The position numbers and the translations under genes are program-made. The notes beneath the pieces were generated by a model, which ran no database searches, had not been told where the DNA came from, and was given only the letters and a program-made list of their open reading frames with translations. 64,000 nucleotides of DNA from Kosakonia radicincitans DSM 16656 (lineage in GTDB: Bacteria; Pseudomonadota; Gammaproteobacteria; Enterobacterales; Enterobacteriaceae), in contig NZ_CP018017.1 of NCBI RefSeq assembly GCF_000280495.2, positions 124,001-188,000 of the forward strand, read 5' to 3'. This document shows, in pieces, positions 53,596-62,113 of the stretch; the first letter of the stretch is position 1, and every line of letters begins with the position of its first letter.

Positions 53596-54410
53596 TGAGT
53601 ACCGATAACCTCGTAGAAAATATTATTGCCGAGGTGCTCGGAAAAGTTGGGGATTTGAAAACCCCGTCCGCCGCATCCCAGCCGGTGATATCTCAGCAGG
53701 AGCCCGCTATCCCAAGAAAACTTTGCGGTTTAACCGAGTTCGTCGGGACGGCAATGGGCGACAGTATCGGCCTTGTAATTGCCAACGTTGACAGCGCCTT
53801 GCTGGATGCCATGCATCTGGAGAAGAAATACCGCTCAATAGGCATCCTTGGTGCACGTACTGGTGCGGGCCCGCAGATCATGGCGGCTGATGAAGCTGTC
53901 AAAGCCACAAATACTGAAGTCGTTGCAATTGAGCTGGCCCGTGACACTAAAGGCGGCGCGGGACACGGTTCACTAGTGCTGTTCGGTGGTCAAGACGTTT
54001 CCGATGTGAAACGGGCTGTGGAAGTGGCGCTTGGCGAACTTGAGCGTACTTTCGGTGATATTTACGCCAACGCAGCAGGTCATGTGGAACTCCAGTACAC
54101 CGCACGCGCCAGCTACGCTCTGGAAAAAGCATTTGGCGCCCCCCTTGGACGCGCCTGTGGCGTGATTGTTGGTGCCCCAGCAGCGATTGGTGTGCTGATG
54201 GCAGACACGGCGATCAAATCTGCCAATGTGGATGTGGTGGCTTACAACTCCCCGGCAAAAGGCACCAGCTTTACTAACGAAGTTATTCTGATTGTTTCCG
54301 GTGACTCCGGTGCTGTGCGCCAGGCGGTGAGTTCTGCACGTGATGTAGGTCTGACTCTGCTGGAAACGATGGGTGGCAAAGCGCCTTCAGCCACAACCCC
54401 TTATATCTGA
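53595..54410 (+). CDS. Microcompartment trimeric shell protein, PduB-like
   Basis: The 271-residue BMC-T protein holds two BMC domains (about residues 40-150 and 160-260), with LTEFVGTAMGDSIGLVIANV and AAGHVELQYTARASYALEKA. The N-terminus (NLVENIIAEVLGKVG) is an amphipathic helix like the PduB extension that links shell and cargo. Confidence 0.92.
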   Translation: MSTDNLVENIIAEVLGKVGDLKTPSAASQPVISQQEPAIPRKLCGLTEFVGTAMGDSIGLVIANVDSALLDAMHLEKKYRSIGILGARTGAGPQIMAADEAVKATNTEVVAIELARDTKGGAGHGSLVLFGGQDVSDVKRAVEVALGELERTFGDIYANAAGHVELQYTARASYALEKAFGAPLGRACGVIVGAPAAIGVLMADTAIKSANVDVVAYNSPAKGTSFTNEVILIVSGDSGAVRQAVSSARDVGLTLLETMGGKAPSATTPYI

Positions 54411-54434
54411 TTTTCATGTAGTGGAGAAAAAGAA

Positions 54435-56978
54435 ATGAGCCAATTATCACAGGCTTTTGGTGAACCAACTGACCGAATTCGTGCCTTACGGGAACAAATC
54501 CTTGATACGACCCCCTGCATTGAGACAGATCGTGCCCGCCTGATCACCGAGTCCTACAAGGAAACGGAATCCCTGCCCATGATCATCCGTCGCGCCAAAG
54601 CGCTTGAAAAGATCCTTGCGGAATTGCCAGTCACCATCCGGGCAGGTGAACTAATCGTTGGTAGTCTGACGGTCACTCCTCATTCCACACAAATTTACCC
54701 GGAGTACTCAAATAGCTGGCTTCAGGATGAATTCGATCGTTTGAATCTGCGTAAAGGCGACCGTTTTACCATAACCGATGAAGCGAAACAGCAACTGGAT
54801 AGCCTATTTGGCTACTGGCGGGGAAAAACGACGAATGAACTGGCTACATCCTATATGTTGCCTGAAACGCTTGATTGTATGGCAGAAAATGTCTTCACGG
54901 TCGGCAACTATTACTTTAATGGCGTCGGTCATATAGCAGTGGACTACTCGCGTGTTCTCGCTCGTGGATACAAAGGCATCATTCAGGATGTTGTTGCAGC
55001 AATGGCCAGTGCTGATAAAAAAGATCCAGCTTTTCTGAAAAAAGAATCGTTCTACAAGGCGGTCATTATTTCCTGTAAAGCAGCAATCAATTTTGCACAT
55101 CGTTACGCGGTCAAAGCCCGTATTCTCGCGGAACAGGCCTCACCAGTCCGTAAAAAAGAGCTGCTGAAGATTGCTGAAATCTGTGAAAAAGTACCTGAAA
55201 ATGGTGCAAGTAATTTCTATGAAGCCTGCCAGTCATTCTGGTTTGCCCATGCCATTATTCAACTTGAATCCAACGGGCATTCTATCTCCCCAGCGCGTTT
55301 CGATCAGTACATGTACCCTTACCTGGAAAAAGACAGTTCCCTGAGCGAGGAACAGGCGCAGGAACTGCTGGACTGTCTGTGGCTCAAGTTCAACGACGTT
55401 AACAAGGTTCGTGATGAAGGCTCGACCAAAGGTTTTGGTGGCTATCCGATGTTCCAGAACCTGATCGTTGGCGGTCAAACCAGCGGTGGACAGGACGCCA
55501 CAAACAGACTGTCCTTTATGGCCATGACGGCTACCGCCCATGTCCGTCTGCATGAGCCTTCACTGTCAGTACGTGTCTGGTCAAAATCTCCGGACGATTT
55601 GTTACTGAAGGCCTGTGAAGTCAGTCGTCTTGGTATGGGGATCCCGGCTTATTACAACGATGAAGTTGTTATCCCTGCATTGATTAACCGTGGCCTGACC
55701 CTGGAAGATGCGCGGGAATACGGCATCATCGGTTGCGTCGAACCTCAACGTCCGGGAAAAACAGAAGGCTGGCACGACGCTGCGTTTTATAACATGAGTA
55801 AGGTACTGGAAATCACTCTGAACAACGGGCGCTGCGGGGATAAACAACTCGGCCCCAAAACTGGTGAGCTGGAGTCGTTCCAGAGTATTGAAGACATCAT
55901 TGAAGCTTATCGTAAACAGAACGAATATTTTGTCTATCATCTCGCAATGGCCGATAACAGTGTTGACCTCGCTCATATGGAACGGGCCCCCCTGCCATTC
56001 CTGTCCTGTATGGTGGATGACTGTATCAGTCGAGGTAAAAGTGTTCAGGAAGGCGGCGCCCATTATAACTTCACGGGTCCGCAAGGTGTCGGCGTTGCCA
56101 ATGTGGGCGACTCGCTGATGGCTATCAAACGTCTGGTATTTGAAGAAGGCAAGTTATCACTGGGTCATCTGAAAGAAGCACTAGATGCCAATTTCGGTGT
56201 CTCTGGCGGGATAGAGAAACCTGATACTACAGCAACTGAAAGCGCGCCGAAACAGGACGCAACCTATGAACTGGTCCTTGAGGCCGTGAAGAAAGTGCTG
56301 GGGGAAAACGGCGCACTTGCACTCACCTCACTTAATAACAACCCGCCAGAGCCTGTCAAAGGGGCTGATGCCGGGCTGACAGCAGTGCGTCAGTTACTCA
56401 TTAATGGCGCCCCCAAATTCGGTAATGACATTGACGAAGTGGATATGCTGGCCCGTACTGGTGCTGAAATTTACTGTCACGAGGTAGAAAAATATACCAA
56501 CCCTCGAGGCGGTTTATTCCAGGCTGGCTTATATCCGGTATCCGCTAATGTGGCTCTCGGCGAGAGCGTCGGGGCAACTCCAGATGGACGTCTGGCCGGC
56601 CAGCCGCTTCCTGATGGAGTATCGCCTAGCAGAGGCATGGATACAAAAGGTCCAACCGCTGCCGCCAACTCAGTAGCCAAGCTGGATCACTTCCTGGCCT
56701 CTAATGGCACACTGTTTAATCAGAAATTCCATCCGGCAGCTCTGAAAGGCGATGAGGGATTACACCATCTGGCAGCCCTACTGCGTGGTTATTTCGATCA
56801 GAAAGGCATGCATGTTCAGTTCAATGTGGTCGACCGTAATACACTGCTGGCAGCACAAAAAGAACCAGAAAAATATCGTGATCTGGTTGTGCGTGTGGCG
56901 GGTTACAGTGCGCAATTTGTCTCACTGGATAAAAGCGTACAGGACGATATTATCCTGCGAACCGAACATGTCTTTTAA
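54435..56978 (+). CDS. Glycyl radical diol dehydratase (B12-independent)
   Basis: The enzyme removes water from 1,2-propanediol and/or glycerol by radical chemistry without B12. The 847 residues show active-site Cys434 and Glu436 (IGCVEPQRPGKTEGWHD), Asp448, His166 (GVGHIAVDY), Ser283 (ESNGHSISP) and the radical Gly823 in RVAGYSAQF. These match the Cys, Glu, Asp, His and Ser residues of the Clostridium butyricum glycerol dehydratase. The choline lyase CutC, by contrast, has Thr and Tyr in place of the HD. An insertion at about residues 590-648 holds an encapsulation-type helix. It is strictly anaerobic. Glycerol and propanediol cannot be told apart from sequence alone. Confidence 0.9.
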   Translation: MSQLSQAFGEPTDRIRALREQILDTTPCIETDRARLITESYKETESLPMIIRRAKALEKILAELPVTIRAGELIVGSLTVTPHSTQIYPEYSNSWLQDEFDRLNLRKGDRFTITDEAKQQLDSLFGYWRGKTTNELATSYMLPETLDCMAENVFTVGNYYFNGVGHIAVDYSRVLARGYKGIIQDVVAAMASADKKDPAFLKKESFYKAVIISCKAAINFAHRYAVKARILAEQASPVRKKELLKIAEICEKVPENGASNFYEACQSFWFAHAIIQLESNGHSISPARFDQYMYPYLEKDSSLSEEQAQELLDCLWLKFNDVNKVRDEGSTKGFGGYPMFQNLIVGGQTSGGQDATNRLSFMAMTATAHVRLHEPSLSVRVWSKSPDDLLLKACEVSRLGMGIPAYYNDEVVIPALINRGLTLEDAREYGIIGCVEPQRPGKTEGWHDAAFYNMSKVLEITLNNGRCGDKQLGPKTGELESFQSIEDIIEAYRKQNEYFVYHLAMADNSVDLAHMERAPLPFLSCMVDDCISRGKSVQEGGAHYNFTGPQGVGVANVGDSLMAIKRLVFEEGKLSLGHLKEALDANFGVSGGIEKPDTTATESAPKQDATYELVLEAVKKVLGENGALALTSLNNNPPEPVKGADAGLTAVRQLLINGAPKFGNDIDEVDMLARTGAEIYCHEVEKYTNPRGGLFQAGLYPVSANVALGESVGATPDGRLAGQPLPDGVSPSRGMDTKGPTAAANSVAKLDHFLASNGTLFNQKFHPAALKGDEGLHHLAALLRGYFDQKGMHVQFNVVDRNTLLAAQKEPEKYRDLVVRVAGYSAQFVSLDKSVQDDIILRTEHVF

Positions 56979-57028
56979 TTGACAGCTGGCCGGATTTTTC
57001 AACACAAGGATGTTATCTGATGATGATT

Positions 57029-57058
57029 ATTTTCCTTGTTTTTCCAGACAAGGAAAAT
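57029..57058 (+). promoter_or_regulatory. Strong hairpin between dehydratase and activase genes
   Basis: ATTTTCCTTGT pairs perfectly with ACAAGGAAAAT around an 8-base loop. No T run follows, so it is not a standard terminator. It may protect the upstream mRNA or reduce activase expression. Confidence 0.55.
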
Positions 57059-57116
57059 ACATCCAGCTAATAACATGCTGAACATCTGCATGAAGAAAAG
57101 AAATAAAGGCATTGAC

Positions 57117-58037
57117 ATGACGGAAATTGATTACGCGCAGACTGGCACCGTATTTAATATACAAAAATTCTCCTTACATGATGGTCCGGGCATACGCACA
57201 ATTGTATTCCTGAAAGGCTGTTATCTGGCATGTAAATGGTGCAGTAATCCGGAATCACAGCACACTGAACCGGAAATATTTTACTACGAACGCAATTGTA
57301 TCCATTGCGGACGCTGCGTATCCGCCTGCCCCGTTGGGGCTATAGATGCCTCACGTCCAGGGCTTATTGACCGGAATACCTGTATTCATTGTGGAGCTTG
57401 CGCTGAGGTCTGCCCGGCTGGCGCGATGGTCCAGTCAGGTAAGAAAATGTCGGTGGTGGAGGTTATAGACGAACTGCGTAAAGATGAGACGCATTACCGC
57501 CGCTCAGGTGGAGGTATTACATTGTCCGGTGGCGAGGCACTGGCTCAGCCAGCATTTGCGGCAGCATTGCTGGCTGCCTGCAAAGCCAGAGGATGGCATA
57601 CAGCAATGGAAACCACCGGAATAGCCTCCCGGGCTGTGCTGGAAAAGGTCATTCCGTTACTTGATCTCGTATTGCTCGACATCAAAACCTTTTATAGTGA
57701 ACGACATAAGGAATTTACGGGGCATCCAAATGAAACGGTTTTACGTAATGCACTGATAATTTCAAAACTGGCAAAGAATGTCGCCGTTCGGATCCCGGTA
57801 ATTCCTGGATTTAATGATGATGAACAAAGTATTGAGGCTATTGCCAGATTTGTTACGCACATGAAAAATGTGTCGCGATTACATTTATTACCCTATCACA
57901 ACTATGGTCAGAATAAATATAACCTGCTCGGCAGAACGTACGACATGATTGAAATAAAACCACCGGAAGAAAGTCGTATGCATAAATATAAAGACATTGT
58001 GACATCCCTTGGAATCGACTGCGTCATCGGCGGGTAA
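57117..58037 (+). CDS. Radical-SAM activase of the glycyl radical dehydratase
   Basis: This protein installs the glycyl radical. The 306 residues have the radical-SAM motif GCYLACKWCSNPES (C-x3-C-x2-C) near residue 35. Two ferredoxin-type 4Fe-4S sites follow (CIHCGRCVSACPVGAI and CIHCGACAEVCPAGAM), as in activases of diol and choline lyases. The start at 57117 (MTEIDYAQTG) is preceded by AAAGG. Upstream in-frame ATGs are possible but give no family sequence. Confidence 0.92.
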   Translation: MTEIDYAQTGTVFNIQKFSLHDGPGIRTIVFLKGCYLACKWCSNPESQHTEPEIFYYERNCIHCGRCVSACPVGAIDASRPGLIDRNTCIHCGACAEVCPAGAMVQSGKKMSVVEVIDELRKDETHYRRSGGGITLSGGEALAQPAFAAALLAACKARGWHTAMETTGIASRAVLEKVIPLLDLVLLDIKTFYSERHKEFTGHPNETVLRNALIISKLAKNVAVRIPVIPGFNDDEQSIEAIARFVTHMKNVSRLHLLPYHNYGQNKYNLLGRTYDMIEIKPPEESRMHKYKDIVTSLGIDCVIGG

Positions 58038-58071
58038 CCGGTAGTTTTTTAAACTTTTGCAGGAAACGATT

Positions 58072-58899
58072 ATGAACACAACCTTACCGACATTAAAGCA
58101 GGAGTGCCTTGCCGAATTTCTGGGCACCGGACTCTTTCTGTTTCTTGGTATCAGTTGCCTCGCAGCGATGAAACTGGCTGGCGCCAGTTTCGGTTTGTGG
58201 GAGATCTGTATTGTCTGGGGACTGAGTGTCGCACTCGGCGTTTACCTCACTGCGGGAATATCCGGAGGGCATCTTAATCCGGCAGTCACTATCGCATTGT
58301 GGCTTTTCGGCAATTTCAGTGCCCATAAGGTCTTACCTTACATCCTGTGTCAGATGATGGGCGCTTTTGGCGGAGCCATGGTGGTCTACCTGCTTTACCA
58401 TAATCTGTTTATTGATTATGAACTGGCACACCATATTCAACGCGGCAGCATGGACAGCCTTGCACAGGCGGGTATTTTCACGACGTTTCCCCATCCGGAA
58501 ATTAATCTGCTTCAGGCTTTTGCCAGTGAAACCATCGGAACGCTGACGCTGATGTGCCTGATCATGGCGCTGACCGACGACGGCAACGGTGTTCCTCGCG
58601 GTCCGCTGGCACCGCTACTGATTGGGATTTCCGTGGCCCTGATTGGGGTTGCCATCGGTGCACTGACGGGTTTTGCGCTGAATCCGGCAAGGGATTTAGG
58701 TCCCCGTCTGTTCAGCTATCTGGCTGGCTGGAGTAGTAATGCTTTAACAGGCGGACGTGCATTCCCCTACTTCATTATACCTCTCGTCGCACCGATCTTC
58801 GGAGCCTGCCTTGGCGCTGCGCTGTATCGCGGTCTGACCAGGTTGCCACTTCTGCCAGGCAAAGGGGGCCAGGGAAAAAGCCTTTCTCTGCCGGAATAA
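58072..58899 (+). CDS. Glycerol/propanediol diffusion facilitator (PduF-like aquaglyceroporin)
   Basis: The 275-residue MIP-family channel carries the two NPA motifs (GHLNPAVTIAL near residue 65 and ALNPARDLGPR near 205) and six hydrophobic spans. The Asp after the second NPA is typical of glycerol channels. It should let 1,2-propanediol and glycerol cross the inner membrane, supporting a diol (not choline) substrate for the operon. Confidence 0.93.
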   Translation: MNTTLPTLKQECLAEFLGTGLFLFLGISCLAAMKLAGASFGLWEICIVWGLSVALGVYLTAGISGGHLNPAVTIALWLFGNFSAHKVLPYILCQMMGAFGGAMVVYLLYHNLFIDYELAHHIQRGSMDSLAQAGIFTTFPHPEINLLQAFASETIGTLTLMCLIMALTDDGNGVPRGPLAPLLIGISVALIGVAIGALTGFALNPARDLGPRLFSYLAGWSSNALTGGRAFPYFIIPLVAPIFGACLGAALYRGLTRLPLLPGKGGQGKSLSLPE

Positions 58900-58970
58900 T
58901 TATCTCCAGTCCCGGCAGGGACTGGAGCTGAAGATGAACTTTACACAAGAAACTCAGGAGTAAAAGAGAA

Positions 58971-59261
58971 ATGAACAATGCGCTTGGAATGATCGAAACC
59001 TATGGACTGATTGGTGCCATCGTAGGTGCAGATGCCATGGTCAAATCGGCAAACGTCCAGTTGGTGGGTTACGAAAAAATTGGTTCCGGCCTGGTTACCG
59101 TCATGGTACGAGGTGATGTCGGTGCGGTAAAAGCTTCGGTGGAAGCGGGCTCCGCAGCTGCAGCCGGTGTGGGCCAGGTGAAATCAACTCACGTCATCCC
59201 ACGTCCTCATAATGAGGTAGAAACGCTGTTGCCTGTTTATCAGGCCGTAACGGCAGAGTGA
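58971..59261 (+). CDS. Microcompartment hexameric shell protein, PduJ-like
   Basis: The 96-residue BMC-H protein ([56 protein letters not shown]) is closely related to the one at 53296. A second such paralogue is normal in pdu-type operons. Confidence 0.93.
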   Translation: MNNALGMIETYGLIGAIVGADAMVKSANVQLVGYEKIGSGLVTVMVRGDVGAVKASVEAGSAAAAGVGQVKSTHVIPRPHNEVETLLPVYQAVTAE

Positions 59262-59288
59262 AAAATTAACAAGGAAAAGGGGGAGCTT

Positions 59289-60155
59289 GTGCAACATTCT
59301 CTTGGCCTTATCGAAGTCTCGGGTATGTCTCTGGCGATAACTGTTGCTGATGTGATGGTGAAAACCGCCCAGATCAGATTGATCGGCGTGGAAAGAACCA
59401 TCGGGTCTGGCTGGATGCTGGTGAAAATTGCAGGCGATGTTGCTGCAGTGCGTACGGCTCTATCGGCCGGAGAAGAAACAGCCAGAGCACATCAGGGATT
59501 TGTTGCCTGCACCACAATTGCCCGGCCAGCGAAAGAAATCAGTGTACTGGCTTCAACAACTAAACCGCCCCGAGATGAGCTTGTTCAGAAGACAACCGCT
59601 CTCCCGGCCATTACCCTCACGGCATCCGCCGCCCATACCACAACCGGACCTGAATCCGTTCAGGAGGATCCGGACGCAGAAAAGGCAGTGCCCCCGGTCA
59701 AGCAGGCTGCCGAGGGCAGCACCGACAATATCATTCAGGTCGATGCTATCAATGAACCTGTGGAAATGGCCGGGGAAATCAGTAAACCGAACGCTTCAGC
59801 AAAGTCTCCTCCTGATGAATATGGTGAAAAACAATCTGTGGAGACGGTCAAAGCATTTCCGGCCACGGGAGATATCGCTACTGACCACGATATTCCGACA
59901 GCGTCAGCGGGAACCGTTGCCGTTGTGCAGCATGTCAAACCCGGAATATCTCTGCATCAGTTTCATACTCAGGTGAAACCTGATGATGAAACTGCAGATG
60001 CGGGTAGCCAACAGACAAGAGAGAGAAAACAGGCTGTCGCCATAACAGCAGAATTACTGGTGACATGCAAAATCTGTGGAGATCCTTCATGTCCGCGGCA
60101 TAAAGGCCAGCCACGCAGTAGATGTATTCACAATCAGAAATCGATATTGAGGTAA
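59289..60155 (+). CDS. Microcompartment shell protein with long C-terminal extension, PduK-like
   Basis: Residues 1-90 form a BMC-H domain (HSLGLIEVSGMSLAITVADV, RLIGVERTIGSGWMLVKIAG). About 170 low-complexity residues follow, then CKICGDPSCPRHKGQPRSRC. The Cys cluster (CxxCxxPxCPR and C) is the signature end of PduK and may hold an iron-sulfur cluster or zinc. The linker is unusually long. The start is GTG. Confidence 0.88.
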   Translation: MQHSLGLIEVSGMSLAITVADVMVKTAQIRLIGVERTIGSGWMLVKIAGDVAAVRTALSAGEETARAHQGFVACTTIARPAKEISVLASTTKPPRDELVQKTTALPAITLTASAAHTTTGPESVQEDPDAEKAVPPVKQAAEGSTDNIIQVDAINEPVEMAGEISKPNASAKSPPDEYGEKQSVETVKAFPATGDIATDHDIPTASAGTVAVVQHVKPGISLHQFHTQVKPDDETADAGSQQTRERKQAVAITAELLVTCKICGDPSCPRHKGQPRSRCIHNQKSILR

Positions 60156-60159
60156 ATCA

Positions 60160-60795
60160 ATGGATCACGATCTGATCACAAAACTGACCGGTCAGGTAAT
60201 TGCGCAGATGCGGCAACGAACGATTCCGCTGGGTATATCAAACCGGCATGTTCATTTGTCGGCAAAAGATTACCAGAGTCTGTTTCCTGGACAGACTCTA
60301 AAAATTAAAAAGCCCCTTGGTCAGCCCGGGCAATTTGCGGCAGAGCAGACCGTTTCCTTAATCGGTCCACGAGGTCAGTTGAAAAACGTACGTATACTGG
60401 GGCCGTTGCGGGGACAAACACAGGTGGAAATCTCGTACACCGATGCCAGACAAATTGGCCTGACGGCGCCACTCCGCCTGTCAGGTGATCTGACAGGAAG
60501 TGCCTCTGTCACGCTGAAAAGCGAGATCGGAGAAATTAATCTCACCGAGGGAGTCATCATCGCTCGCAGACATATTCATATGTCGCCATTGGACGCTGCG
60601 ATATTTGGCGTAACACAAGGAGAAACCGTGAAAGTCGGGATTGAAGGCACCGATCGAAAACTGATTTTTGATGATGTCTGTATCCGGGTCGCTGAGGATA
60701 TGCGTCTTGAAATGCATATTGATACTGATGAAGCGAATGCTGCCGGTATTGATGGAGGCCAGGCAGTGGCAAGACTTCTCCTGACAAAACGCTAA
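60160..60795 (+). CDS. pduL: Phosphate propanoyltransferase PduL
   Basis: PduL converts acyl-CoA plus phosphate to acyl phosphate and recycles CoA inside the shell. The 211 residues have the zinc-binding His motifs ISNRHVHLSAKD and IIARRHIHMSPLDA and GIEGTDRKLIFDDVCIRV. The N-terminal helix (HDLITKLTGQVIAQMRQ) can serve for encapsulation. Its use here, with no EutD-type enzyme, matches propanediol-type systems. Confidence 0.93.
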   Translation: MDHDLITKLTGQVIAQMRQRTIPLGISNRHVHLSAKDYQSLFPGQTLKIKKPLGQPGQFAAEQTVSLIGPRGQLKNVRILGPLRGQTQVEISYTDARQIGLTAPLRLSGDLTGSASVTLKSEIGEINLTEGVIIARRHIHMSPLDAAIFGVTQGETVKVGIEGTDRKLIFDDVCIRVAEDMRLEMHIDTDEANAAGIDGGQAVARLLLTKR

Positions 60796-60808
60796 TGCAG
60801 GTGTGCCT

Positions 60809-61288
60809 ATGCTGGACATGATCGTCTCAAGGGTCATTACACTTTTACAGGAAAGAGAAAGCCGGAGTTTACGGGTGACCCAGGCCGAGCTAGCGGCAGG
60901 CTTATCAAAAACGGTTTATTTGCATAATGCACAACTGATATTGCCCTTACCAGATCTGGCTTTTATTCAGAGTCTGGTTGCCTATGATCACCACCACCCG
61001 GCAGTGGCAACTGTCCTGGAAGCATGGGCATATGGCGTACGGTTACACCTTCAGATCCACCAGCAATTACTGACCGCACTGCCACTGCGAGAGTTACGCC
61101 GCCTTCCGGTCACACTCACTGACCATCTGAGTACACCGGTGCAACTGGCAACTGCAGCTGGCCTCAGCTATGCCAGCGTTATTCACTGGCGCGATTGCTG
61201 GGTTTTACTGGAAAAGCAGACGCTGATTACCGCCCTCGCTCGGGAAGTAATGGAAAGACAGAACATCAAACTAATATGGCAGGAGTAA
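60809..61288 (+). CDS. pduM: Microcompartment assembly protein PduM
   Basis: The 159-residue protein resembles PduM ([52 protein letters not shown]), needed for proper Pdu shell formation. The ATG at 60809 with CAGG upstream is preferred over the GTG two codons earlier. PduM is characteristic of Pdu-type loci. Confidence 0.8.
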   Translation: MLDMIVSRVITLLQERESRSLRVTQAELAAGLSKTVYLHNAQLILPLPDLAFIQSLVAYDHHHPAVATVLEAWAYGVRLHLQIHQQLLTALPLRELRRLPVTLTDHLSTPVQLATAAGLSYASVIHWRDCWVLLEKQTLITALAREVMERQNIKLIWQE

Positions 61289-61292
61289 CGCA

Positions 61293-61571
61293 ATGCAACT
61301 GGCGAAAGTCGTAGGGTCAGTGGTGTCGACGCAAAAATCTGCATCCCTGACAGGTAAAAAATTGATGGTCGTTACTTTAGTTAATCTGGACGGCTCCACA
61401 CCGCATTTCCAGGAAAACACCCAGGAGGTTGCTGTGGATTCTATGGGAGCAGGCGAAGGAGAGCTGGTTCTGGTCAGCCGTGGCTCTTCAGCCAGAAAGA
61501 TCTTTCCGGAACCAAATCAGGCCATTGATCTGGCCATCGTCGGCATCGTCGATACCATCGATCGGTTTTAG
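61293..61571 (+). CDS. pduN: Microcompartment vertex pentamer PduN
   Basis: The 92-residue BMC-P (EutN/CcmL type) begins [20 protein letters not shown] and contains [12 protein letters not shown] and [20 protein letters not shown]. It caps the shell vertices. It lies 4 bp after pduM. Confidence 0.93.
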   Translation: MQLAKVVGSVVSTQKSASLTGKKLMVVTLVNLDGSTPHFQENTQEVAVDSMGAGEGELVLVSRGSSARKIFPEPNQAIDLAIVGIVDTIDRF

Positions 61572-61603
61572 CCTCGGTCGGCTGTTACAGGAGAAACAGA
61601 GCT

Positions 61604-62113
61604 ATGCCAGAACAGGATATAGCATCCCTTATCAGAGAGCATCGCATATTGCTGGAGGAGGCCGTCGGCGAAGTTATCCGCCAGTACCCTCAGTCACTTT
61701 CGCCATCGGAAAACTTCAGTAAGCACATTTTCAGTTCAGAGCAGTTGAAAAACATTATCGATACTGTTCTGGCGGAGGCGTGGCAGCAAAGCGCCATGGT
61801 AGTTATCACCTTGTGTGACGAAAAAGGCGAATGTGTTCTGACTTACCGCATGCCGGGTGCATCGGCAGAAGATATTGCTGTCGCCGAGCTTGCGGCCGAA
61901 GCCGCGGTACGTTTCGCTAAAGATAATAAACAGATCATTGACCCCACACCACATAACGTCATTGGCGGGATTGATACCTCCCGCGGAGGTTGTGTCGTGA
62001 ATTGTGCGGGAAAAGTGATCGGTGGGGTCGGAATTAGCGGCGCATCCGCTGAAAAAAATCATCTTATTGCATTACGGGCTGTCGACAGCCTTAAATCAGG
62101 GAGTCAAAAATGA
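61604..62113 (+). CDS. PduO C-terminal-domain-like (GlcG/HbpS) protein
   Basis: The 169 residues have an N-terminal helix (DIASLIREHRILLEEAVGEV) and a GlcG/HbpS domain with GGIDTSRGGCVVNCAGKVIG and GVGISGASAEKNHLIALRAV. It lacks the N-terminal cobalamin adenosyltransferase domain of PduO, as expected for a B12-free pathway. The role of this domain in compartments is unclear; redox or heme binding is proposed. Confidence 0.85.
   Translation: MPEQDIASLIREHRILLEEAVGEVIRQYPQSLSPSENFSKHIFSSEQLKNIIDTVLAEAWQQSAMVVITLCDEKGECVLTYRMPGASAEDIAVAELAAEAAVRFAKDNKQIIDPTPHNVIGGIDTSRGGCVVNCAGKVIGGVGISGASAEKNHLIALRAVDSLKSGSQK

Noticed and set aside
54435..56978. Choline trimethylamine-lyase (CutC) as identity of the glycyl radical enzyme
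   Set aside because: The residues after the active Cys (WHD, with Asp at Cys+14), His166 and Ser283 fit diol dehydratases. As I recall them, CutC residues at Cys+13 and Cys+17 are Thr and Tyr. The operon also has PduL, PduM and a diol facilitator, not choline-type genes.
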